64,000 nt of DNA from Paracyclopina nana (taxonomy: Eukaryota > Arthropoda > Copepoda > Cyclopoida > Cyclopettidae). Below are positions 54,588-64,000 of this stretch, in pieces; position 1 is the stretch's first letter; the number at the start of each line of letters is the position of its first letter. Under the pieces are notes generated by a model. It did no database searches. It saw nothing but the letters and a program-made list of their open reading frames with translations, and was not told the DNA's origin. Both the position numbers and the translations under genes were made by a program. Location of the stretch: assembly GCA_019096065.1 (NCBI GenBank), contig JAGUCH010000007.1:1324501-1388500 (forward strand). Reading direction: 5' to 3'.

Positions 54588-56455
54588 TGGTGATCAAGAT
54601 GGAAACCTTGCATGCATTTGGAGCATGCATTGAAGCTAGGAGTGGAGCTCTTGTAAATGCAATTTTCAGCGTTGAATCCACACAGTAAATGTCCACATCT
54701 CGCACAAGAAATAGAGATTCGTTCAAGAGTTTTCAAAGAGATGCGATACTTTCCCGGTTGAGTTTCAACAAATACTGGAAAGTCAATTGGCGCATTTTCA
54801 GGAATAATGCGTCCAAGATTGTCAAACTTGTAGGGAATTCGCGCATGTGGATCATCCAGCATCTTGAGCTTTGGGCCTCTCTTTCTGGTGTTTCGTTCAT
54901 ACGAATCGATTTCCATGAGAAGAACATTCATAAGAGGGCCTTTTTTGTCAAACTTGGCTGCTATTTCAGAAAATTTGGGGTCTGAAATTTTGTAGACAAT
55001 CAGCTTAGACTTTTGAGGTCTGTTGTATCCTCCCTTTTCGTTTGGGTAAGTCTTGGGCTGATTTTCGAGTGCAGCCACAGTTTTCATCAATAACTGGTTC
55101 GTTTCTTTCATTTCAGAGATGATTTGATTATTAGCAGCGAAATGGCCATTGGAGTGGTTGGAAGAACCGGTTTTTATGCTTGCGGTTGTGGTATGCTCAT
55201 TATTTATGGCTTGAGGGGCCGCTTCCAAGTTTTTTACTACCCTTTTTGTCATGGAAGGATGGGATGTAACCATGTTTTTGAACGTGTTCAAATCCATGGG
55301 TGGAACAAAGGGTGATATTTTTTGGAGTTCCGCAATCTTTGTCCGTTCAAGGTTAACTGCCTTTTGTACCTCTGAAGGCAGCTGGGGAATGACATGATCG
55401 ATAACTAACTTAGTCAAGGCGTCGTTCCTTTGTTCTGGGAAGGCCAAACGAGCCTTTTCGACTATCTTGGTTAGCGAGTCATCGACCTTTTTCGTGTCAA
55501 TTTTGGAGTCATAAAACTCGCACAAGAGTTCGTCTGGTCTCTTGCTGCAACAATAGCTCTCAAGGATTTCCTTGATAGCTTCATTAATATCATCATGACT
55601 CTTGAAAATGTTGGTGAAAGTGTCCTTGAGTTGAGAGTTAGTCTGGTGTATAATGAGGTTGGCAAACTGCTTGGCTGTTAGCTCGCCTGCGTGTCGCTCA
55701 GCCATAGCTTCAATAATGTGCCTCACATCTGGGCTTGCCTTGCTCAACCTTGGGAACTCTTTCAAGTTTTCTCTTTTTAGTTGGACAAAAAGCGCGTTGG
55801 ACTCTCTTGTATCAGATCCGGGAATGAAAGGGACGGTTTTCAGGCATGGAATTCTTTGCGTTTGGATGAGTTTTGGAATGAGTTGAAGGAAGTCGTTCCT
55901 GAGTTCTGCTGCGATAATATCTCGTTCCATTTCCACCCTGTTTTGGACTGAATTGTGACGAGCATATTCCTTCAGATCCTTAAGGGACTTTTCATATTTA
56001 TGAGTTTTCCCTTGGAGAAGGTTGCTAGTTCCATAAGCCAAGCTTTGGAAGAGTGGGGCTACTCCAGCATTGGCATGAGGAGATGGTGCTCGAGAGTCTC
56101 CTCTGATGGAGGATGCCACACTTGATCGGCAAGATCTTCTTGGCTCAGGTTGGTCTTGTGGAGGTGAGTCCGGAGATGGTTCCATGCGCTGTAGAATGGC
56201 CTTGTTTGACTCATGAACATCATTCAATGCTCTGGTGATGGTTGAGAAGCTGGTGTCGACGTTTTCTTGCATTTTGAGGAGGTTTCTCTCAAGCTTCTCA
56301 ATTTTCCTGTTGGTGGCAAGTTTTGCTCTGCGATCTTGTGAAACTTCATTTGGAGGCACGGCCATGCGAGCTGCAATGCCTAGTAGCTCGTTTTGTATGG
56401 CGTTCTCTAAAGTCTCTTCGTGGTGGTCATGATGATGAGCACCAGATTCAGCCAT
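54563..56455 (-). CDS. gag: gag of the LTR element
   Basis: About 630 residues. A coiled-coil N-terminal part (KLATNRKIEKLERNLLKMQE), a Pro/Ser-rich linker near 95-130, a helical capsid-like region at about 200-370, and a C-terminal Cys/His cluster (CARCGHLLCG then CSKCMQGFHLDHQC) that resembles a zinc-binding finger more than the usual CCHC knuckle. First frame after the leader. Confidence 0.8.
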   Translation of the reverse strand: MAESGAHHHDHHEETLENAIQNELLGIAARMAVPPNEVSQDRRAKLATNRKIEKLERNLLKMQENVDTSFSTITRALNDVHESNKAILQRMEPSPDSPPQDQPEPRRSCRSSVASSIRGDSRAPSPHANAGVAPLFQSLAYGTSNLLQGKTHKYEKSLKDLKEYARHNSVQNRVEMERDIIAAELRNDFLQLIPKLIQTQRIPCLKTVPFIPGSDTRESNALFVQLKRENLKEFPRLSKASPDVRHIIEAMAERHAGELTAKQFANLIIHQTNSQLKDTFTNIFKSHDDINEAIKEILESYCCSKRPDELLCEFYDSKIDTKKVDDSLTKIVEKARLAFPEQRNDALTKLVIDHVIPQLPSEVQKAVNLERTKIAELQKISPFVPPMDLNTFKNMVTSHPSMTKRVVKNLEAAPQAINNEHTTTASIKTGSSNHSNGHFAANNQIISEMKETNQLLMKTVAALENQPKTYPNEKGGYNRPQKSKLIVYKISDPKFSEIAAKFDKKGPLMNVLLMEIDSYERNTRKRGPKLKMLDDPHARIPYKFDNLGRIIPENAPIDFPVFVETQPGKYRISLKTLERISISCARCGHLLCGFNAENCIYKSSTPSFNACSKCMQGFHLDHQCRAVPLN

Positions 56456-56817
56456 TTTTGAACCTAATGTACGTGAAAGTAAGTTGTTGATAGGAAAGAA
56501 CTTCTATGCTCCGCCCAGATTGCCTTAAGGGCTTTGTTTGAGCTGTAAGTCACAACACGGGACTCTGAATTAAGGGCCTCTTTTAACTTATATGGGCGCG
56601 TAGCCGGAAGTGTCCTTTTTTGAGGTAGCTAATCTCGTCTAAGGCAAGGTTACCTTTATGGTTCAGATGGAGTGATGGAGCACTGTACGACTTTGTTGAG
56701 GGAGTCGATCCAAATTAGACTGGCTAGGTCTTCTTTAGATGATATTATTTCTCCCCCGCTTTGGAAAAAGCACTTCACTTCCACTAGTGATCTTGATTCA
56801 ATTCCGTGGGAGCCAAC
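56456..56817 (-). other. Leader of the LTR element with primer-binding site
   Basis: About 360 bp between the 5' LTR and gag. TGGCTCCCACGG on the minus strand (56804-56815), 2 bp from the LTR, starts with TGG as expected of a site complementary to a tRNA 3' CCA end; the tRNA is not identified. Confidence 0.65.
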
Positions 56818-57054
56818 TATGATGAAATGGAGGTGAAGAACTGGGTTCGAACAGTTTTATGAGTAGAAGAGTGATGAAACGGGTTTGAGTATACTTTATT
56901 TGCTAGGGTGAAGTGAGCGAAGCAAACTTTAGCATACTGAAGCAGAAATGCAGGTAGAAGTAACATATACCAACGGCGTGCGCGTAGAGCCAAAAAAAGA
57001 GAGATCGGGCGTCGTGACCTACTTGTGGTCGTCGTCTGGTTCCATTTCTTCATA
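56818..57054 (-). repeat. 5' LTR of the retroelement
   Basis: 237 bp, same termini as the 3' LTR and no difference seen in a base-by-base reading. Short for the length of the element. Drives the sense transcript in elements of this kind. Confidence 0.92.
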
Positions 57055-57058
57055 GATG

Positions 57059-57420
57059 AAAAAATGACAAGCTAGCAAATGGCATGTTTTTATATCCACT
57101 TTTTACAGCTCGCAGTTTGACAAGATTTCCTGACCTTTAAATATTTTGAGTGACTTCATTAGAAACGGAGGAATTTTTGACGTGGAAGCGAGTTGCATTT
57201 CATGAATTTGCTCCTATATTTAAAAAGTTGACATTTAGCGTACTTCAGTTTCGCACACTTGTGAAAACGTTACAAATCATATCCACCTGGAAAGTCAGAC
57301 TATTACGGATCACTGCTCCTTTCAGCTTTCAAAAACAGGGATTTTCCTTTACAAACCATTTGAGATTGAACTTCCTCAGCATTTTTTTTTATTTATTATA
57401 GAAAGCAACCTTCTTTTTAT
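57059..57420. other. Spacer right of the LTR element
   Basis: AT-rich, no gene seen. Together with 42750-43157 it is the pre-insertion locus. Confidence 0.4.
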
Positions 57421-57790
57421 TGATATTTTCAGCTTTCCATTTATCCCGATTTCTATCACCTCAGCCTTCCATTACCTCAGCTTTCCATTACATCACAGCT
57501 TTCCTTTACCTCTTAACTTTCCATTACCTCACAGCTTTCCATTACCTCACAGCTTTCCATTACCTCAGTTTTCCTTTTTATTACCCTTCCGTTATCTCAG
57601 CTTTCCAAAATATCAGCTTTCCACTAATCCAGCTTTCCAAAATATCAGCTTTCCACTGAATCAGCTTTCCGCTTCTGCAATTTTTCATCAACACAAGCTT
57701 TTCAAATTTAGCTTTCAGGCCCAGCTTTAAATTACTTATGCATGCCCTGCTTAGGATTTTAAGCTTTCCATTATTTCGGCTTTCCAGCAA
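57420..57790. repeat. AGCTTTCCATTACCTCAC minisatellite
   Basis: Units of about 18 bp (AGCTTTCCATTACCTCAC) and shorter relatives (CAGCTTTCCAAAATAT), diverged outwards. Confidence 0.8.
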
Positions 57791-58230
57791 ATAACCTACG
57801 TCACAATGTGAGTCAACTCCTGCTATTTTTGGCATCGTATTTCACATTATATGCTGCAGCTATCTCAATTTTGTGCCTTATAAGGCTCAAGTTATGGCCC
57901 TCAAAAAGTAATTAGGGAAGAAGCTTGGTATTTTTTTCTTGTCTAAAATTATGGCAACTTTTGATGTGGCTGAAATTAAACTCTCCTCCTTCGTCTTCAT
58001 CTTTTTGGGATGATGGAGAAAGCAAGGAAGGAGAGAAAGCCCGAGGTGTGTGGTTCCTATAGCTCGAGCCTCATATACATATACTACTTCTGCTATGCAA
58101 ACGTAAACGGAACATTATTTGATGACTTCTGCACAAAGCCATGCATACCCATCCACTCGTGGACTCGTTGGCCTTCCTTTCCTTGCTAAGATCGTTCACA
58201 ACTTTCCATTTAACTTTCTATCTAATTATG
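57790..58230. other. Spacer, nothing recognised
   Basis: AT-rich between two arrays of related sequence; no gene seen. Confidence 0.4.
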
Positions 58231-58700
58231 ACTTTCCAGCTGTTTAAGCTATCCTGATTTTCAGCTGTATGAGCTTTCCAGATTTTCAGCTGTATGAGCT
58301 TTCCAGATTTTCAGCTGTATGAGCTTTCCAGATTTTCAGCTGTATGAGCTTTCCAGATTTTCAGCTGTATGAGCTTTCCAGATTTTCAGCTGTATGTGCT
58401 TTCCAGCTGATCGAGCTTACCAGCCGTTTGTGCTTTCCCACTGTACTGCGATTCTGCGGTCTGAGCTTTCCATTTGTTAGAGCTGTCTTGTTATTTGAAC
58501 TTTCTGGCTATTAGAGCTGTACAGCTGTTTGAACCGTCTGAGCTTTCCATTTGTTTGTATTTTCCATAAGTCAGAACTTTCCATTTGCTTTGACTTGCCA
58601 TTTAATTCAGCTTTCCAGCTGTACTGCTATCATAGCTTCAGCTTTCTGAGCTGTCTAAAGTTTCCAGCAATTAAAGCGTAGCTTTGGCTTTCCAGTTGCT
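58230..58700. repeat. 25-bp minisatellite of the GAGCTTTCC family
   Basis: Six near-identical tandem units of 25 bp containing GAGCTTTCCAGATTTTCAGC at ~58243-58395. Diverged relatives run to about 58700. Shares AGCTTTCCA with the 57.4 kb array, so both may descend from one older repeat. Confidence 0.88.
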
Positions 58701-60235
58701 TGAACATTCCAACTAGTCTTCAATGTAGCAATGTTTCTGATATTTTGTAAGATCTATTTCCAGTTGCTAAACATACCCTTGTTTTTATGAGCTCTCCATG
58801 AAGGATCTCCAGTTTCAAATTTGGCTCATTCAAATTTCATCTCGGTTTCTCTCTAAATAAAGTATTAGCAAGAGAGAATTATTCTTTATGAATGTACATG
58901 GCTATAAATTCTCTTTTTCATCTCTCTTCGTGGCTCTCAGCTATCATTTGGAATAAATGAGGGTGGAGCTCAGAATTCCAATTCAGGCTGCACAGTTATC
59001 TTTTATCTTTTCTTAGCAGACAAGACAACAGCAACAACATTCTATGAAAGAGTACAACACACGAAATTCTAGACGTTACCCCCTTCATTAAATCCTTTTT
59101 CAATTGAATTTCAGCTAAAATTGTAAATAACAGCAAGCCCACGTGGCGCGTTCAAGGATGCGCATAAACATAAACAAAAAAGTAAACAAACCCACGTGAC
59201 TCTAATTTATATCTATTAACTCTTTTACAATAAGACATAAAATTTCAATTCCAATTTGTTTAATATGTTTTATTTAGCTTTTTTCTACTTTGAAATAGTG
59301 GATTAGAATGAAAAGATATTGAAAAGTTTGTTTATGTACCCTTAACTCTTTCACCAAGTTAGCAATTAATTTGAAAGGCTTTTCCCAGCTTTTCTCCGTT
59401 TGATTCAAGTCTGAAATGAAGGTAATTTCCACTCTGCTTTTGTTTCACAAAACTCACTCAAAGAAAGAGAAAAGCCCAAATTAAAAGCCTTCAATACCAG
59501 CTAACTGCCAAAGAAAAATAAGTTTTTTGCAATTTCAAGCCTTACTCTTCCTCTATTTCAATGCATAAACCAATTTAAGCCCATTCTCAATTTAAGCCCA
59601 TTCTTAATTCAAGCCTTTTGTTTTAAGCCCATTCTTCATTAAAGCTAATTTTTAATGAAAGCCCAATTTCAATTTTAATCAAGTAATAGCCACTGATTTA
59701 TTCAACCCATTTTCTAAGCCCATTCTCTATTTTAAGCCTATTCTTTCCTCAACCTAGCATTTGAACTCATTTTTGCACTTTTTAGCATTTAACATTGAAA
59801 GGAAGCAATTTAAAGGATCGTTGCTTTGCAAGCAGTTGAATATGCAACAGTTGAAAATTGGATTATTTTCCAGTTTTGCGGGTGAGTTAAGCCAATTTAG
59901 CTGCTCTTCTCTCTCCTTTTTTGCGCCAATGATGAATTGTAGCAGCAGGTGTGCTCATGTTTTTGCTGCAACCCACATCTCAATCTCACAATTGTGCTAG
60001 TACATACATACACTTCGAGTTAGTTAGTCCATTTGCCAATTCAGAGTAATTGACCTGTTTTTGCATGCATGGCAACCAACAAGAGCCTGACTAAAATGCC
60101 TGCTTGCATAAGCCGCAAAAATACTATTTTGAAAAATTATTTATCAGGTTGAAATTGAGTTAAAAAGGGTTTTACTAAGTGAACTTTATTTACTGTGGAA
60201 TTGTTTTTGATTCAGTTAGTATTGGCTTTATTTGA
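58700..60235. other. Spacer, with a loose TTTAAGCCCATTCT repeat
   Basis: No gene seen. 59570-59750 has five to six variants of AATTTAAGCCCATTCTTAAT. Two CCCACGTG words (E-box core CACGTG) lie at 59139-59145 and 59211-59217. Confidence 0.45.
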
Positions 60236-61090
60236 AAAAAGTAGATTTAAGTTGAGCCTAATTTTGGGTTAAGTTAGGTTTAAAATTGGCTTGGCTTGAC
60301 TATAAGTTGGCTTAGTTTGAGTTAGAGTTGGCTTAGTTTTAACTCAAGTTGGCTTAGCTTGAACTAAAGTTGGCTTAATTTGAACTTAAGGTGGCTTAGT
60401 TCGAACTGAAGTTTGCTTATAGTTTTAACTTAAGTTGGCTTAGCTTGAACTAAATTTTGCTTAATTTGAATTTAAGGTGGCTTAGTTTGAACTGAAGTTT
60501 GCCTAGTTTTAACTTAAGTTGGCTTAATTTGAACTTAAGGTGGCTTAGTTCGAACTGAAGTTTGCTAATAGTTTTAACTTTAGTTGGCTTAGCTTGAACT
60601 AAATTTTGCTTAATTTGAACTTAAGGTGGCTTAGTTCGAACTGAAGTTTGCTTATAGTTTTAACTTAAGTTGGCTTAGCTTGAACTAAATTTTGCTTAAT
60701 TTGAATTTAAGGTGGCTTAGTTTGAACTGAAGTTTGCCTAGTTTTAACTTAAGTTGGCTTAATTTGAACTTAAGGTGGCTTAGTTCGAACTGAAGTTTGC
60801 TAATAGTTTTAACTTTAGTTGGCTTAGCTTGAACTAAATTTTGCTTAATTTGAACTTAAGGTGGCTTAGTTTGAACTGAAGTTTGCCTAGTTTTAACTTA
60901 AGTTGGCTTAATTTTAACTTAAGGTGGCTTAGTTAGAGCTGAAGTTGGCTTGGTTGGTTTAAACTTATGTTGGCTTAATTTGTAAGTTATGTTGGCTTAC
61001 TTTGTAACTTATGTTGGCTTACTTTGTAACTTATGTTGGGTTACTTTGTAACTCATGTTGGCTTAATTTGTAACTTATGTTGGACTGAGG
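60235..61090. repeat. GTTGGCTTAGTTTGAACT minisatellite with a 235-bp higher-order unit
   Basis: Base units of about 20-30 bp around AAGTTGGCTTAGCTTGAACT. A composite block starting at GCTTATAGTTTTAACTTAAG at 60415 recurs at 60650, a 235 bp higher-order unit whose two copies are almost identical. 60950-61085 has a separate run of TTGTAACTTATGTTGGCTTA. Confidence 0.88.
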
Positions 61091-61900
61091 TAAGTTGAAA
61101 TTAAGGTCGCCGAACTTGAATTTGAATGAAGCTTTTGTGATGAATTCAGCTGAAGTTAGCTGAAATTAGGCCTCATTTTCTGCTTAATAGCAGAGCAAAA
61201 AAAGAAGTCTCTTGCAAAACTGATGATAAGGAGGCACACAATAGGAGAATATCAAGTTGACAAGAGACCATTTCTCAATGTGCCACACAAATGCTCTTCT
61301 CTTGTGTTTTGTGAAGAGAGCTACAAGTAACTTTCTTTTGCATTTATGTGGTGTTCATGTACTTTTAGAATGATTATTAAATATCCTAGGTCTCCAACCT
61401 AAAATTAGTTTACCAGCTTTAGTTCCAAAAAGTATTGTTGAAAAACTTTTTAAGATAATTTTGAGTTTATAAATGAAAAAATACAATTTTTAATGAGAAA
61501 CAGCAATTTTTCTTGTAATGAAACAAACAATCAGTTATAAAGAGAATTTCTCGTTATGCCAGGATATGCAAATAGATGGCTTTAAGTGGCCTTAAAAAAG
61601 TAGGCCAAGTTTTGGTTAGGAGTATCTTTTTTTGGCTTAGGAACCACCATAATGGATTATGTCAGTTTATGGGACCAGGAGAAGACATTGAGTTAAATTG
61701 CCATAAAGCATTCTGTGAAAGTCATATCAAGCTCAATAGTGTGCTATTTCATGTCTATAATGATACCACTGCACTGAGTCTAAGGCAAGTTCCAATTCAA
61801 TTCAGTTCAAGTTCAAGTTGAGCCAATTCGATTAAGTCTTTGTTGAGCCAATTCTGGATTAAGTCAGTTCAAGTCTAAATATTGAAATGAGTTAATTCAA
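61090..61900. other. Spacer, nothing recognised
   Basis: AT-rich; the open frame at 61576-61821 has no splice or family support. Confidence 0.4.
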
Positions 61901-62215
61901 GTCTGAATTCTGAATTGATTCAACTCAAGTCTGAATTGAGTCAACTCAAGTCTGAATTGCGTCAACTCAAGTCTGAATTGAGTCAACTCAAGTCTGAATT
62001 GCATCAACTCAAGTCTGAATTGAGTCAACTCAAGTCTGAATTGCATCAACTCAAGCCTGAATTGCGTCAACTCAAGTCTGAATTGCGTCAACTCAAGTCT
62101 GAATTGCGTCAACTCAAGTCTGAATTGCGTCAACTCAAGTCTGAATTGCGTCAACTCAAGTCTGAGTTGCGTTTATTCAATTTTGAATTGAGTCAATTCA
62201 AGTCAAAAGTCAATA
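61900..62215. repeat. 21-bp minisatellite, TCAACTCAAGTCTGAATTG
   Basis: About twelve tandem 21 bp units; variation is concentrated at the last two bases (AG, CG or CA). Because 21 is a multiple of 3, frames stay open on both strands; these are not genes. Confidence 0.93.
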
Positions 62216-62990
62216 ATGCAATTTTCAGGTCAATTTTCCTCAAGTGTTCGAATGTTTTGGATCACTTCTGGCCTTGGCTCAGTAGATGTAAATTGTTGAT
62301 TATAGAGTACCACAATGCATAGCTGAGAAAAGCAGGTGAAGGGGAAAACTTTTTCTCTGTTGGCCCAGTGTGTAGTAGCACAACAACTAGGTTGTACTAG
62401 CAGGAGAAGTCGTAAAGGGAGATATATAAGGCTTTTCTCATGCTCTCTTATAGCTTCTTGCGTAAAGGTTAGCTTTAGGAACCCACATGTACATTTCAGT
62501 AATATAAAAGTACACATAACCTGGAACAGAGCCTTACAAATCTCTATGTCATCAAATTGGAACTGTTATAGGTGAAAACCAAAGAATTTTGTTAGCCTAC
62601 ATTTTTTAGAAAAACTGACAAGCCTGGTTCAGCCAGATGTCAGCTGTTACTTAAGTAAAGCATGATATTAAAGACATAGGGGTCTTTTTTTCAAGTATTT
62701 TTGTGTGGAACTTCCATTCTGAAAAAAAGACTGGGCTGTGAAATAGATGCTCACACTCAATTTCCTGCGCGAAGAAAAGTTGTTGATTTGATCAACCCTA
62801 ACCTACGTACAGCAGTGCCTTCTTTTTCTGCTTCAGCTGATAAGTTACCAATGCAATGTAAAAATCAGGCTACCCAATTGTCAGAATTCGTAAAAATTAA
62901 ATTGGCCTGATTAAATTCAATCTATATCGGTTTCGAACATATAGAGCTTGGTATTCATTAGTCAGCCAAAAATAGGCAAACAGAAGACAA
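62215..62990. other. Spacer between two 21-bp arrays
   Basis: No coding pattern, RNA gene or array seen. Confidence 0.4.
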
Positions 62991-63740
62991 CTTTGGCTCA
63001 AAGTTGGTCTACTTTGAGTCAAATTTGGTCTACGTTGAGCCAAAGTTGGTCAACTTTGAGCCAAAATTGGTCTACTTTGAGCCAAAGTTGGTCTACTTTG
63101 AGTCAAATTTGGTCTACGTTGAGCCAAAGTTGGTCAACTTTGAGCCAAAATTGGTCTACTTTGAGCCAAAGTTGGTCTACGTTGAGCCAAAATTGGTCTA
63201 CGTTGAGCCAAAATTGGTCTACGTTGAGCCAAAATTGGTCTACGTTGAGCCAAAATTGGTCTACGTTGAGCCAAAATTGGTCTACGTTGAGCCAAAATTG
63301 GTCTACGTTGAGCCATAGTCGGTCTATGTTGAGCCAAAATTGGTCTACTTTGAGCCGAAATTGGTCGACTTTGAGCCCAAGTTGGTCAACTTTATAGCCA
63401 AAGTTAGTCTACTTTTAGCCCAAGTGGGTCTGCTTTGAGCCAAAGTTGGTCGACTTTGAGCCAAAGTGGGTCTACTTTGAGCCAAAGTTGGTCTACTTTG
63501 AGCCAAAGTTGGTCTACTTTGAGCCAAAGTTGGTCTACTTTTAGCCAAAGTTGGTCTACTTTGAGCCAAAGTTGGTCTACTTTGAGCCAAAGTTGGTCGA
63601 CTTTGAGCCAAAGTTGGTCAACTTTGAGCCAAAGTTGGTCTACTTTGAGCCAAAGTTGGTCTACTTTGAGCCAAAGTTGGTCTACTTTGAGCCAAAGTTG
63701 GTCGACTTTGAGCCAAAGTTGGTGCTCTGTGATTTGAGCC
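62990..63740. repeat. 21-bp minisatellite, GAGCCAAAGTTGGTCTACTT
   Basis: About 35 tandem 21 bp units. Variant blocks are clustered: units with CTACGTTGAGCCAAAATTGG run from ~63170 to 63320, units with CTACTTTGAGCCAAAGTTGG from ~63460 to the end. A 105 bp block near 63006 recurs near 63090. Long open frames on both strands follow from the period. Confidence 0.94.
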
Positions 63741-64000
63741 AATTCAGGATATGAAATTCCCCCAAAAAAATCTCTCCGAGGAGCAACGTATCGGCAGATT
63801 TTCAGCTTTTTCTGAGGTGAATAGTTCTTCATGATACACTGACAAGCCTGAAATTGAGGCAGCCTTAATAGGTTGTTTTTGTAGTCAAACACAGAAAATG
63901 TAGCTACAAAGTGAGAAAATATGGAGAATGTTTTCCCCAATAATCCTATTTTCCCCATCAATAATAGGATTACTATTGCTTTTAATCCACTTCTTGAGGC
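63740..64000. other. Spacer at the window end
   Basis: AT-rich, nothing recognised. Confidence 0.35.

Larger units (their letters stand above)
43162..57054 (-). mobile_element. Large LTR retroelement, Ty3/mdg4 (Gypsy) type, 13.9 kb
   Basis: Bounded by two 237 bp LTRs and flanked by GATG on both sides (43158-43161, 57055-57058), a 4 bp target duplication. On the minus strand the order is 5' LTR, primer-binding site, gag, pol (protease, reverse transcriptase, RNase H, integrase), two membrane-protein-like frames, a small frame, a polypurine tract and the 3' LTR. Between the second membrane frame and the 3' LTR, four further frames lie on the opposite strand. Protease-to-integrase order and a 4 bp duplication fit Gypsy-type elements; 13.9 kb is long for them. 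I see no difference between the LTRs, so the insertion is very young. The element looks nearly whole, with about one break at most in what I can judge. Treated as a fossil. Confidence 0.92.

Noticed and set aside
50091-56455. Host gene of retroviral origin
   Set aside because: Flanking LTRs without visible difference, target duplication, primer site and polypurine tract show an ordinary recent element and not a domesticated gene.
61897-63961. Long open frames on both strands such as repeated TQFRLEL or LSQSWST proteins
   Set aside because: They follow exactly from 21-bp tandem units (a multiple of three) without stops; no start context, splice sites or non-repeat sequence.

Overview
The window looks like nuclear DNA of an invertebrate animal. 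Genes are split by short GT-AG introns (mostly 50-100 bp, a few 300-700 bp), 3' UTRs look very short, and the AT-rich intergenic DNA is full of short-period tandem arrays, SINEs and small inverted-repeat transposons. The recognised proteins (TDP-43, transglutaminase, folylpolyglutamate synthase, CFAP298, SDCCAG8-like, a Mab-21 family protein, an SLC35G-like transporter) are animal proteins. Two of them serve cilia, so the animal probably has ciliated cells. I cannot name the phylum. The possible operon at 15.6-19.9 kb would fit a lineage that uses spliced-leader trans-splicing.

Layout: 0-20 kb is gene-dense. A five-exon Mab-21-like gene (+) is followed by a two-exon drug/metabolite-transporter-superfamily gene (-), a small single-pass membrane protein gene (+), TDP-43 (+) and an eight-exon transglutaminase (-) that meets TDP-43 tail to tail. 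FPGS, CFAP298 and SDCCAG8 then lie head to tail on the minus strand with gaps of only 93 and 87 bp. From 20 to 43 kb I find no convincing protein gene. This stretch holds unrelated minisatellites with periods near 11-22 bp, four copies or pieces of a tRNA-derived SINE with a GC-rich palindromic tail, a tandem segmental duplication, a non-autonomous element with Transib/RAG-like ends, and a 0.6 kb inverted-repeat element that carries its own tandem array.

43,162-57,054 is one 13.9 kb LTR retroelement of Ty3/mdg4 (Gypsy) type on the minus strand. It has two 237 bp LTRs with no difference I can see and a 4 bp target duplication. Besides gag and pol it carries two consecutive membrane-protein-like frames and, before its 3' LTR, a block of reading frames mostly on the opposite strand. 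It is treated here as a young genomic fossil. 57-64 kb is again only tandem arrays and AT-rich spacer.

The two most notable items are the large two-way-coded LTR element and the tight FPGS-CFAP298-SDCCAG8 cluster, which places two cilium/centrosome genes behind a folate-metabolism gene.
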